Under the pieces are notes generated by a model. The model was not told the DNA's origin, searched no databases, and was given only the letters and a program-made list of their open reading frames with translations. Position numbers and translations under genes: made by a program. Below are positions 43,852-51,846 of a stretch of DNA of 64,000 nucleotides, piece after piece. Source of the DNA: an uncultured Oscillospiraceae bacterium (GTDB lineage Bacteria; Bacillota; Clostridia; Oscillospirales; Oscillospiraceae). The first letter of the stretch is position 1. The number at the start of each line of letters is the position of its first letter. Where the stretch lies: positions 15,725 to 79,724 of the forward strand of contig CAKTKU010000006.1 of the NCBI GenBank assembly GCA_934572335.1. Reading direction: 5' to 3'.

Positions 43852-45285
43852 ATGATCGGTTGGATCATTCTAGCGTTGGTAGTTGTGTTTCTGGCTGTCG
43901 TCCTGATCCGCGCGGCTATGTTCAAGCCCAAGGACAGCGGCAAAAAGGAGTTTGAAGAGGTCGAGTTTGACCGCGCGGCGGCGGTGAACGCCCTTGGCGA
44001 GCTTGTCAAGTGCCGCACGGTATCGTATAACGACCATTCGCTCGAGGACGACGCGGAGTTTGAAAAGCTCATCGGCAAGCTGCCGGAGCTGTACCCCAAC
44101 GTTGTCAAAACCTGCCACATGCAGCGCTTTGACGACAGGGGACTGCTGTTCCACTGGAAGGGCAAGGGCGACGGCAAGCCGTCCGTGCTGATGGCGCACT
44201 ATGACGTTGTCCCCGTGGAGGAGGAGAACTGGACGCACCCAGCGTTCGACGCAGAGATCGTCGACGGCGTGATGTGGGGGCGCGGCACGCTCGACACGAA
44301 GGTCACGTTCAACGGCATCCTCTCCGCGGCGGAGAACGTCATAAAGCAGGGCTTCACGCCCGAGAACGATATTTACTTCGCTTTCTCCGGCGGCGAAGAG
44401 GTCAACGGCAACGGCGCGAAGAATATCGTGAAGTATTTCAAGGACAACGGCATCGAGCTTGAGATGGTCGTTGACGAGGGCGGCGCGGTCGTCGAGGATG
44501 TGTTCCCCGGCGTGAAGCAGCCCTGCGGACTCATCGGCATCGCGGAGAAGGGCATGCTCAACCTTGAGTATTCCATTGCCTCCTCCGGAGGTCACGCCTC
44601 AGCTCCCGCGCCCCACACGCCCGTGGGTCAGCTCGCCATTGCCTGCACCAAGGTCGAGGCGCACCCGTTCAAGGCGCACTTCACCAAGCCAGTGCTCGAA
44701 ATGTTCGACACGCTCGGCAGACATTCCAGCTTCCTTTACCGCATGATCTTTGCCAACCTCTGGTGCTTCGGCGGCGTGCTGGACAATATGTGCAAAAAGA
44801 GCGGCGGCGAGCTCAACGCCCTCATGCGCACCACTGTCGCCTTCACGCAGATGAGCGGCAGCAAGGCGCCCAACGTCATCCCGCCCTCCGTCTCCATGGT
44901 CTCCAACCTCCGTCTCAACCCGGAGGACTCCGTCAACGGCGCGGTGGAGTATATCCGCTCCGTCATAAACGACCCCGCCGTCAAGCTCACCGTCGGCGAC
45001 CATATGGAGCCCAGCCCCATCTCCCGCACGGACTGCGCCGGGTGGGAGCGCGTTTCCAACGCCGTTGCGGGCACGTGGAAGGGCTGCCTCGTCGCGCCGT
45101 ACCTCATGGTGCAGTGCTCCGACAGCCGTCACTACGGCGAGATAAGCGACCGCGTTTACCGCTTCTCCGCCATGGATCTAACCGCCGAGGAGCGCCACAC
45201 CATCCACGGCAATGACGAGCATATCCGTCTTGAGACCATCGAGCATTCGGTCGAGTTCTTCATAAGGGTCATAAAGCAGTGCTGA
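43852..45285 (+). CDS. M20 family metallopeptidase with N-terminal membrane anchor
   Basis: A 477-residue zinc hydrolase of the M20/M25/M40 type. A single N-terminal helix (residues 2-24) probably anchors it. Metal and catalytic motifs are in order: LMAHYDVVPV, GRGTLDTK, SGGEEVNG with the general-base Glu, then the lid domain start SSGGHASAP, and a late histidine in SDSRHYG. It resembles carboxypeptidase-S/PM20D1-like enzymes that cleave N-acyl amino acids or dipeptides. Following the DUF5058 pair, it probably processes what those proteins carry. Confidence 0.88.
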   Translation: MIGWIILALVVVFLAVVLIRAAMFKPKDSGKKEFEEVEFDRAAAVNALGELVKCRTVSYNDHSLEDDAEFEKLIGKLPELYPNVVKTCHMQRFDDRGLLFHWKGKGDGKPSVLMAHYDVVPVEEENWTHPAFDAEIVDGVMWGRGTLDTKVTFNGILSAAENVIKQGFTPENDIYFAFSGGEEVNGNGAKNIVKYFKDNGIELEMVVDEGGAVVEDVFPGVKQPCGLIGIAEKGMLNLEYSIASSGGHASAPAPHTPVGQLAIACTKVEAHPFKAHFTKPVLEMFDTLGRHSSFLYRMIFANLWCFGGVLDNMCKKSGGELNALMRTTVAFTQMSGSKAPNVIPPSVSMVSNLRLNPEDSVNGAVEYIRSVINDPAVKLTVGDHMEPSPISRTDCAGWERVSNAVAGTWKGCLVAPYLMVQCSDSRHYGEISDRVYRFSAMDLTAEERHTIHGNDEHIRLETIEHSVEFFIRVIKQC

Positions 45286-45323
45286 TGCACCCCGGCACGA
45301 GCCGGGAGAAAGGAAGTCAGTCA

Positions 45324-46388
45324 ATGAAAATTGTTGTATTGGGCGGCGGCATAAGCACGGAGCGCCATGTCGCCCTCGTGACGGGCACGAGCGTGTGCAA
45401 GGCGCTGCGCTCCCTTGGGCATAAGGCAATATTTGTGGATATGTTCATGGGGCTGGAGAACTATGACGGCGCGCTTGAGGACGCATTCGACGCGCCCGAC
45501 GGGTTCTGCGGCGATGTCGCGGTTGAAAAGACAGCGCCGGACATAGAAAGGGTCAAGGCGGCGCGAAAGCTCAAAAGCCCAAGCCGCCTCGGCAAGAACG
45601 TGCTGGAGATATGCCAGCTTGCCGACTGCGTGTTCCTCGGTCTGCACGGCGCGGACGGGGAGGACGGCAAGATACAGGCGGCGCTCGACCTTCTGGGCGT
45701 GCCGTATACGGGGTCGGGCACTCTCGGCAGTGCCATGGCCATGGATAAGGCGGTCGCCAAACGCATCATGCAGAGCGCCGGCGTCCTCACGCCGGAATGG
45801 CGCGAGATCGACTATACCGCGGCGGACATTCCAACGCTTTGCGCGGAGCTGCCTGTGCCGTGCGTCATAAAGGCGGTCAACGGCGGCTCGTCCATCGGCG
45901 TTGTGATATGCGAGGATAAAAGCGAGCTTGAAGCGGGACTGCGCGAGGTCCTGCGCTACTCCCACCGCGCCGTGGTCGAGCAGAAGATCACCGGGCGCGA
46001 GATGACCGTCCCCATCCTCGGCGAGCGCTATCTCAACGCCATCGAGATCGTCCCGCCCGAGGGCAGGTTCGACTATGTCGCCAAGTACCAGAGCGGCAGT
46101 GAGGGCGCGGCGGAGATATGCCCCGCGCGCATCACCGAAGATGAGTGGAAGCTCATGGGCGAGGCGGCGCTGAGGTTCCACAGGGCGCTTGGGCTGTCGG
46201 TCTATTCGCGCACGGACTTCATCCTTGACGATGAGGGGCGCGCGTGGTGCCTTGAGGTCAACACCCTCCCCGGCATGACGCCCAACAGTCTCATTCCCCG
46301 CGCCGCCGCGGTCGAGGGGATGAGCTATCCGCAGCTGTGCGAGAAGATCGTCGAGCTCTCGCTCGAAGCACGCCGAAACGGACTCTGA
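45324..46388 (+). CDS. ddl: D-alanine--D-alanine ligase
   Basis: A 354-residue ATP-grasp enzyme making D-Ala-D-Ala for peptidoglycan. The motif FLGLHGADGEDGKIQ near residue 105, the glycine loop GGSSIGV, and the C-terminal EVNTLPGMTPNS with metal-binding Glu and Asn are diagnostic. The ATG at 45324 follows GAAAGGAAG; a longer reading is not supported. Whether the terminal product could be a depsipeptide (D-Ala-D-Lac) cannot be judged reliably by eye. Confidence 0.93.
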   Translation: MKIVVLGGGISTERHVALVTGTSVCKALRSLGHKAIFVDMFMGLENYDGALEDAFDAPDGFCGDVAVEKTAPDIERVKAARKLKSPSRLGKNVLEICQLADCVFLGLHGADGEDGKIQAALDLLGVPYTGSGTLGSAMAMDKAVAKRIMQSAGVLTPEWREIDYTAADIPTLCAELPVPCVIKAVNGGSSIGVVICEDKSELEAGLREVLRYSHRAVVEQKITGREMTVPILGERYLNAIEIVPPEGRFDYVAKYQSGSEGAAEICPARITEDEWKLMGEAALRFHRALGLSVYSRTDFILDDEGRAWCLEVNTLPGMTPNSLIPRAAAVEGMSYPQLCEKIVELSLEARRNGL

Positions 46389-46480
46389 ATATTTCACTAA
46401 ATTAACAATTTCGTGATGTATTGCCGCCGCGATGTGTTAAAATTCACGGTGTAAAGATATTATTAATTTAAGGTGAGTTC

Positions 46481-46882
46481 ATGAGAGAACGTTTGGCAAG
46501 GTTTATGGCCGGGAGAAACGGCAATGACCAGCTGAATATATTTTTGCTGATTGTCGATGTGGTGCTGATAGTGCTGTCGACCATATGGAAGAGCGCCTCC
46601 GGGGTGCTCTATCCTTTGGTGCTGGTGCTGTTGGTGTACATCTATTTCCGTATGTTCTCGCGCAACGTCTATAAGCGCCGCGAGGAAAACGGAAAGTATA
46701 TGCGCCTCAAATACAAGGCCGACGCGGCGCTGCGCCTGCGCAAGGAGCGCTGGGTCCAGCGCAAGGACTATAAGTTCTTCACCTGCCCCAGCTGCCGCAC
46801 GAGCCTGCGCGTTCCGCGCCACCGCGGCAAGGTGAAGATCGTCTGCCGCAAGTGCGGCACGTCATTCTTCGGCAAGACCTGA
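46481..46882 (+). CDS. Membrane-associated zinc-ribbon protein
   Basis: A 133-residue protein. Two hydrophobic helices (about residues 20-58) are followed by a basic, helical linker (YKRREENGKYMRLKYK) and a C-terminal zinc ribbon with CPSC and CRKC pairs separated by about 18 residues. It probably sits in the membrane with the ribbon in the cytoplasm. It lies one base before a DUF5685 gene and upstream of a DnaJ protein, a recurrent trio in Clostridia. Function unknown. Confidence 0.8.
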   Translation: MRERLARFMAGRNGNDQLNIFLLIVDVVLIVLSTIWKSASGVLYPLVLVLLVYIYFRMFSRNVYKRREENGKYMRLKYKADAALRLRKERWVQRKDYKFFTCPSCRTSLRVPRHRGKVKIVCRKCGTSFFGKT

Positions 46883-46883
46883 T

Positions 46884-47732
46884 ATGTTCGGGTATCTCGC
46901 CGCCCAGCCGGGAGCGCTCACGCAGGAGGAGCTTGCGCGCTATAAGTCCGCGTACTGCGGGCTGTGCCGTTCGCTCAAGCTTCGCCACGGTGAGCTTTCC
47001 CGGCTTACGCTCAATTATGACCTGACGTTTCTCACGTTGCTGCTCGGCTCACTGTATGAGCCGGAGGAGCGCACGGGGGAGCAGCGCTGCATCGCCCACC
47101 CGCGCGAAAAGCACGCATATACCGTCACCGAGATGACGGATTACGCCGCGGACATGAACGTCATGCTCGCCTATCTCAAGTGCATGGACAACTGGCGGGA
47201 TGACGCGAGCCTCGTCTCGCTTGCGGAGGCGGCAGCGCTCAAAAAGGCGTATGGCGCGCTCGCGGAGCGCTACCCGCGCCAGCATGAGGCAATGACAGCG
47301 TCGCTCACAGCGCTTGCCGCGCTCGAACAGGCGCATGACGAGAACGCGGACGCCGCCGCGGCGACGTTCGGCGCGCTCATGGCGGAGGTGCTTGTGTACC
47401 GCGAGGACCGATGGAGCGACACCATGCGCCGCATGGGCGGCGCGCTCGGGCGGTTCGTGTACATCATGGACGCCGCCATGGACCTCGACAGCGACACTCT
47501 GCACAACAGCTACAATCCCTTCCGCCGCTATTATGGGCTTGACAACACACAGCGCTTTCGTGATATACTGCGTATGCTGCTGAGCGAGTGTGTGTTTTAT
47601 TTTGACAAGCTGCCCCTCGTGCAGGACGCGGGCATACTCAAGAACATCCTGTGCTTTGGCCTGTGGCAGCAGTTCGACGCTAAATTTAACCCAAAGCAGA
47701 AAGGTAAAACCGATGTATCAGGATCCGTATAA
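46884..47732 (+). CDS. DUF5685 family protein
   Basis: A 282-residue, mostly helical protein. An N-terminal CGLCRSLK motif (near residue 29) is typical of DUF5685. Two aspartate-rich helices, one around CMDNWRDD and one around IMDAAMDLDSD, are reminiscent of metal-binding helices of isoprenoid-synthase-like folds; this resemblance is only visual. Translation is probably coupled to the zinc-ribbon gene, as its ATG follows that stop by one base without a site of its own. Its end overlaps the DnaJ gene by 20 bases. Confidence 0.8.
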   Translation: MFGYLAAQPGALTQEELARYKSAYCGLCRSLKLRHGELSRLTLNYDLTFLTLLLGSLYEPEERTGEQRCIAHPREKHAYTVTEMTDYAADMNVMLAYLKCMDNWRDDASLVSLAEAAALKKAYGALAERYPRQHEAMTASLTALAALEQAHDENADAAAATFGALMAEVLVYREDRWSDTMRRMGGALGRFVYIMDAAMDLDSDTLHNSYNPFRRYYGLDNTQRFRDILRMLLSECVFYFDKLPLVQDAGILKNILCFGLWQQFDAKFNPKQKGKTDVSGSV

Positions 47733-48408
47733 GGTGCTTGGCGTATCGCCCGATGCCTCGGACGATGAAATAAAAAAAGCATACAGGGATCTGACGAAGA
47801 AGTATCACCCCGATCTCAACCCCAACGATCCCACCGCCGCCGAGAAGATGAACCAGATAAACGCCGCCTATGACCAGATCAAAAACGGCACGGCGCAGCA
47901 GGGCGCGTCCGGCGGCTATGGCGGACAGGGCTACGGCGGATATTCCGCCAACGGGTATTCCTCCGGCTATAACCCCTGGGGCGCATGGAGCGGCTGGGGT
48001 GAGTGGAGCGATTTCAGCGGTGCTTCCGCCCGCCAGCAGGAGCGCAGCGAGTATACCGCCGCGAAGAACTTTATCCGCAACGGCATGTACAAGGAAGCGC
48101 TCAACGCGCTCTCCGGCGTTCCCCTCGCGGAGCGGGACGGTAAGTGGTACTATCTCACCGCAGGCGCGAATATGTACATGGGCAACAAGATCGCGGCGCT
48201 CGAAGCGGCGAAAAAGGCTGTGGAGATCGAACCGGACAACGAGCAGTACCGCAGGCTCCTTGAGCAGCTCCAGAGCGGCGGGGATTTCTATGATAATTAT
48301 GCCACGCGATATACCGGCGGGCTGGACACGGATAAGCTGTGCATGACAATGTGTGCGCTGAATATGTGCCTCGGTCCTTCCTGCGGCTATCATTTCTTCT
48401 GCTGCTGA
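47713..48408 (+). CDS. DnaJ-domain protein with TPR-like region and cysteine-rich tail
   Basis: A 231-residue J-domain co-chaperone. The J domain (residues 1-~62) includes the HPD motif in KYHPDLNP. A Gly/Tyr-rich linker of about 35 residues follows, then a helical, TPR-like segment (about residues 110-185). The last 25 residues hold six cysteines and end in CC. It lacks the DnaJ zinc domain and so is a specialised type III-like J protein. It overlaps the DUF5685 gene and may recruit DnaK to that protein. Confidence 0.88.
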   Translation: MYQDPYKVLGVSPDASDDEIKKAYRDLTKKYHPDLNPNDPTAAEKMNQINAAYDQIKNGTAQQGASGGYGGQGYGGYSANGYSSGYNPWGAWSGWGEWSDFSGASARQQERSEYTAAKNFIRNGMYKEALNALSGVPLAERDGKWYYLTAGANMYMGNKIAALEAAKKAVEIEPDNEQYRRLLEQLQSGGDFYDNYATRYTGGLDTDKLCMTMCALNMCLGPSCGYHFFCC

Positions 48409-48417
48409 TCAATATAA

Positions 48418-48458
48418 GCGCAGCCCCTTGGAATTTGATCGTTCCCAAGGGGCTGCGC
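48418..48458. terminator. Bidirectional intrinsic terminator
   Basis: GCGCAGCCCCTTGG pairs perfectly with its complement around a 13-base loop, followed by ATTTT, between the convergent DnaJ and lysozyme genes. Confidence 0.88.
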
Positions 48459-48474
48459 ATTTTCTGTATGTATG

Positions 48475-49368
48475 TTATTTTTCGGCGCTGTCCGTCTCCA
48501 CGGCTTTCGGGATGAACCACAGGTTCATGTCCGTCTCTACATTTATGCCGGGGACGGTCTCCGTGAAGCTGTACTGCCACATATCCGCCGCGTAGTAAAA
48601 GTTCGGAAAGCCGCTCTCTGGCAGAGAGAACCAGAACTCATAGTCCGTCAGCCGCGAGAGGTCATATCCGTAATAGCCGAGGTTGCGGTTGAAGTACACA
48701 CACGGTGTGTATCCCGCGTTTTTGATCGTCTCGCAGAACGCGACGGCGCAGTCGGTGCGCCCCTCCATGGTGACGTCAGCCGTGCGCGCGTCCGCCTCGT
48801 GTATCTTCTCCCAGTCGAAAACGACCGGCAGCGTAATGTTGTACTGCGCGATGCGCTCCAGAACGAAGCGCGCCTCTTCTATCGCCTCCTGCACGGTGAC
48901 GGCCTGAGAGAACATATAAACGCCGACCTTCAGCCCTGCGGCCTGTGCGCCCGCCATGTTCGCGGCGAAGTACGGGTCCTCAAAAAGCCCGCCCTCGGTA
49001 TAGCCGCGCCGCCCGACACGTATGTAAGCGTAGTCCACGCCGGACTGCGCGACGCGGTTCCAGTCGATGTCGAGCTGATGCTCCGATACGTCGATGCCGC
49101 GCAGAACGTCATAATCCGTGCCGATGTAGCATATTTCCGTGCCGTTCGCGGTGAAATATTCCTCCGTGAGCGTGTTCACCGGCACGCCCTCCAGCGGCGT
49201 CATCCACACCCAGTCGAACCCGTCGTACAGATATACCTGACCCTCGTGCGGGTCGGGTTCCTCCGCGGGCGTGCGCCCCAGCAGCTTTATCACTATAAAT
49301 ATACCCAGCGCGAGCACTGCGAGGGCGAATATCATGAGACCCGTCCGTCTCCTTGCGGCAGTTTTCAT
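48475..49368 (-). CDS. GH25 family lysozyme, membrane-anchored
   Basis: A 297-residue muramidase. One N-terminal helix (about residues 11-30) anchors or exports it. After an ~60-residue linker, the GH25 barrel begins at GIDVSEHQ with the conserved Asp; the catalytic pair is in VVFDWEKIHEAD. The family cleaves N-acetylmuramic acid linkages in peptidoglycan. It has no cell-wall-binding repeats, so it is more likely a housekeeping wall remodeller than a phage lysin. GGAG precedes the ATG. Confidence 0.92.
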   Translation of the reverse strand: MKTAARRRTGLMIFALAVLALGIFIVIKLLGRTPAEEPDPHEGQVYLYDGFDWVWMTPLEGVPVNTLTEEYFTANGTEICYIGTDYDVLRGIDVSEHQLDIDWNRVAQSGVDYAYIRVGRRGYTEGGLFEDPYFAANMAGAQAAGLKVGVYMFSQAVTVQEAIEEARFVLERIAQYNITLPVVFDWEKIHEADARTADVTMEGRTDCAVAFCETIKNAGYTPCVYFNRNLGYYGYDLSRLTDYEFWFSLPESGFPNFYYAADMWQYSFTETVPGINVETDMNLWFIPKAVETDSAEK

Positions 49369-49428
49369 CTGTATCTCCGATCAATGCTCAGTAGTCGACC
49401 GCTATTTTACCACGCCGCCGCGCATATG

Positions 49429-50217
49429 TCAAAAGCTCAGCTCGCCCTTGGCGAGTCCCGCGCCGACGGCGAAGAACTCGCGCATGGCGTAGTGGATGAA
49501 GCCGTATACCGACGACTGCGCCGGGATGCCGGAAAAGTGCAGCGCCGACACGTGCCGCGCTGTCGCGAGCGCGCGGAAAATGTGAAAATCATTCGTCACG
49601 ATGCCAACACGCGCCGTACCCTCGGGCATGAGCGAGAGGCTGTTTTCAATGTTGGAGAGCGTGTCGGTGGACTTGTCCTCCAGCACGATGCGCTCCCTTG
49701 GAATGCCGAGCGCTTCGAGGTTGAGCGTGATGCACTCCGCCTCGCTTATCCCCTCGTCCGCGCCCTGCCCGCCGGAGGCGACGCACAGCGTGCCGGGGTT
49801 TTCGTGCAGGTACTCCGCCGCGGCGCGTATGCGCTGGGTGAGCGCGCCGCTGGGCTGCGTGCCGTTGACCTTTGCCCCCAGCACCACTATGCAGTCCAGC
49901 CCCGCCTCCGGCACGACCGCGGCGGCGGAGCATATCACGCACTCCGCCGCGATGAACACCGCCAGAAATACGGCGAGGGCGATGCGCCACGCGCGGATAA
50001 GCTTCGGCGATATGGGCAGGGGTTTGCCGGTGCTCAGTGAGCGCTGCACAAGGATAAAGCGCACGATGCACGCTGCACCGATCACTGCCCACAGCCACAA
50101 AAGCGACTGCCCGAAACGCACGGCGAGCCCCATGCCTATATAATAGCGTATGCACAGTATGCCAAAGAGCAAAATGAGTATATTAAAAATGTAAGCGAGC
50201 GTTTTCTTCATCTTCAT
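49429..50217 (-). CDS. YdcF/SanA family (DUF218) membrane protein
   Basis: A 262-residue protein with about three N-terminal helices (to about residue 100) and a DUF218 domain. The hallmarks are VVLGAKVNG at the domain start, SGGQGADEGISEAE in the middle and a TNDFHIFRA segment. The family is linked to envelope integrity and vancomycin tolerance, and some members are thought to act on phosphorylated lipids or cell-wall precursors. The ATG at 50217 has GGAG nine bases upstream; a TTG five codons earlier overlaps that site. Confidence 0.86.
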   Translation of the reverse strand: MKMKKTLAYIFNILILLFGILCIRYYIGMGLAVRFGQSLLWLWAVIGAACIVRFILVQRSLSTGKPLPISPKLIRAWRIALAVFLAVFIAAECVICSAAAVVPEAGLDCIVVLGAKVNGTQPSGALTQRIRAAAEYLHENPGTLCVASGGQGADEGISEAECITLNLEALGIPRERIVLEDKSTDTLSNIENSLSLMPEGTARVGIVTNDFHIFRALATARHVSALHFSGIPAQSSVYGFIHYAMREFFAVGAGLAKGELSF

Positions 50218-50303
50218 GCGGGGATTCTCCAATAGGCGGTTTTAAGATATTATACACACAAGATATGTATTAACTGTTAAGACGAAAACTAAGACGAAAA
50301 AGC

Positions 50304-50323
50304 GCCCGGGAGGTTCCTCCCGG
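50304..50323 (-). terminator. Intrinsic terminator
   Basis: CCGGGAGG/CCTCCCGG stem with a TT loop; read on the minus strand it is followed by CGCTTTTTCGTC. It terminates the gene ending at 50343. Confidence 0.75.
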
Positions 50324-50342
50324 ACGCGGACGGTGCGAAATT

Positions 50343-51071
50343 TTAGGGCTTCACTATCTCTATCCCGAGGCGCTTGCAGCGCGAGCGGACAGATGAGATG
50401 TTGCGTGACAGCTCCAAGGCGATCTCGTATATGGGGACGCCGCGCGCCGCGCCGTCGCGCAGTGTGCTGTCGTCCTCGGCGCGCCACGGCTGCCCCTGCA
50501 TCTTGAAGCGCAGCTTTTCCGATTCAAGCACGGCGTTGATGTTCTCCACGATGAAGCGCTGTGCCGTCCTGCCGTACACCACCACGGTGTATGTGCCCCC
50601 GGCGCTCTTGCGCTCCGCCGTCGATATGCCCAGTGCCGCACCCTGCTCCGTCGGGCGCTTGACCTCTTTCCCGTCGGGGTATTTGGAGATCGTCAGCATA
50701 TTTATCTCGATGAGCCAGAACGTGATGCTGGAATAGCGCAGCTGGCTGTCCGGCCCCGCCTCCGCCGCGATGTTGAGGCGGCGCGCGATCTCGCTGACGG
50801 TGATGGGCACGTCGGAATATTCAAAGCGTTCGCACTGCTCCTTCGTGATGGCAAACGGCTGCTTCTTCGCCTTTTTGCGCGGCGGGGGAGCCATCTCTTC
50901 CTCCGCGGCAAGGCGCTCCAGAACCTCGGCAACATAGAAAAAGCAGCGGGAAATATGTACGTCGTTGATAATGTCCTGCTCATCCACGGGCAGATCATTG
51001 ACAGGATTGATTCCGCGCGCGAGCTTATCAATATAGAGTTTGGCGTTCTGTATCTTCTCAAGCTCCGACAT
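50343..51071 (-). CDS. Hypothetical protein with C-terminal helix-turn-helix-like region
   Basis: A 242-residue protein that I do not recognise. The N-terminal part is helical and acidic. A proline-lysine linker follows (PPPRKKAKK, near residue 83), then a winged-helix-like segment (ITVSEIARRLN). The last 45 residues read like a Myb/GcrA-type helix-turn-helix (WRAEDDSTLRDGAARGVPIY, then SSVRSRCKRLGI). It may therefore be a DNA-associated regulator. GGAG lies twelve bases before the ATG, a long spacing. Confidence 0.65.
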   Translation of the reverse strand: MSELEKIQNAKLYIDKLARGINPVNDLPVDEQDIINDVHISRCFFYVAEVLERLAAEEEMAPPPRKKAKKQPFAITKEQCERFEYSDVPITVSEIARRLNIAAEAGPDSQLRYSSITFWLIEINMLTISKYPDGKEVKRPTEQGAALGISTAERKSAGGTYTVVVYGRTAQRFIVENINAVLESEKLRFKMQGQPWRAEDDSTLRDGAARGVPIYEIALELSRNISSVRSRCKRLGIEIVKP

Positions 51072-51245
51072 ACGGGCGGATCACTCCATTTCAAAATTTG
51101 CCATTACAACTGCAAAATACATTAAAATTATGAATGCACTGTATACTATAACATATTCTTCTATGAAATTCAATAAATATCGGACAAGAAATGTCAAAAA
51201 TGCATAGGGAATTTCAATTTTTTTATGCAGTCCGCGGCGCAAAGG

Positions 51246-51641
51246 TCACTTGCCGACGCTCTCAGCCTTTGCGTTGACCTTTGCGAGGAGCTTTTCCGCC
51301 TTGACGATGAAACGCTCGTGCCGTCCCTGACCGATGAGCCCGCACTCGTCATACGCCTTCACGTCGAAAACGAGTCTGCGCCCGTCAATCTCGACCAGCT
51401 CGCTCTCCGCCCAGACGCGCATACCCAGCGGCGTTGCCGCGTCGTGGCTCACGTCCAAATGCGTGCCGACGGTGCTCATGCCCTCGTCGAGCATCGGCGC
51501 GACGGAGGTCTGCGCCGCGTACTCCATCAGTGCTATCATGTACGGCGTGGCGAACACCTCAAGGCTGCCCGAGCCCATGCTCAGCGCGGTGTTGGTCTTG
51601 TCCACAACGGCTTCCGCCCGACCCTTTGTTCCTATTTCCAT
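51246..51641 (-). CDS. FlK-like thioesterase (hotdog fold)
   Basis: A 131-residue hotdog-fold acyl-CoA thioesterase. The FlK family triad is visible: Thr in FATPYMIALME, Glu two turns later in the same motif, and His in VGTHLDVSH. A late GQGRHERFIV motif matches as well. FlK itself hydrolyses fluoroacetyl-CoA; most relatives have unknown acyl-CoA substrates. The ATG at 51641 has GAAAGGGG upstream. A sharp palindrome at its promoter suggests control by a MarR- or TetR-type repressor not encoded nearby. Confidence 0.88.
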   Translation of the reverse strand: MEIGTKGRAEAVVDKTNTALSMGSGSLEVFATPYMIALMEYAAQTSVAPMLDEGMSTVGTHLDVSHDAATPLGMRVWAESELVEIDGRRLVFDVKAYDECGLIGQGRHERFIVKAEKLLAKVNAKAESVGK

Positions 51642-51679
51642 GATATATTTACCCCTTTCTTTTGCACAAGGAATCATAA

Positions 51680-51710
51680 ATTAGACAAGTCTAATTATGG
51701 TATGATTATA
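51680..51710 (-). promoter_or_regulatory. Operator palindrome and -10 box of the thioesterase gene
   Basis: On the minus strand a TATAAT (51710-51705) is followed nine bases later by a perfect inverted repeat ATTAGAC-N2-GTCTAAT (51695-51680), covering the expected transcription start. The 16-base size and symmetry fit a dimeric winged-helix repressor. Confidence 0.6.
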
Positions 51711-51779
51711 GCATATTATATTTGAAATTGCTACCGAAATAAAATTATGCAAACCTGCGCACCGCACGGCACAGCGCGG

Positions 51780-51821
51780 TTGACTTTTTCCGCCCGGTAG
51801 AGTAACATACTATATATAGTA
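51780..51821 (+). promoter_or_regulatory. Promoter of pepT with palindrome at the start point
   Basis: TTGACT (51780-51785) and TAACAT (51803-51808) are 17 bases apart. A perfect palindrome TACTATATATAGTA (51808-51821) lies across the predicted start point. Confidence 0.5.
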
Positions 51822-51846
51822 ATGTAACACAAGGGGAATTTTTCAC

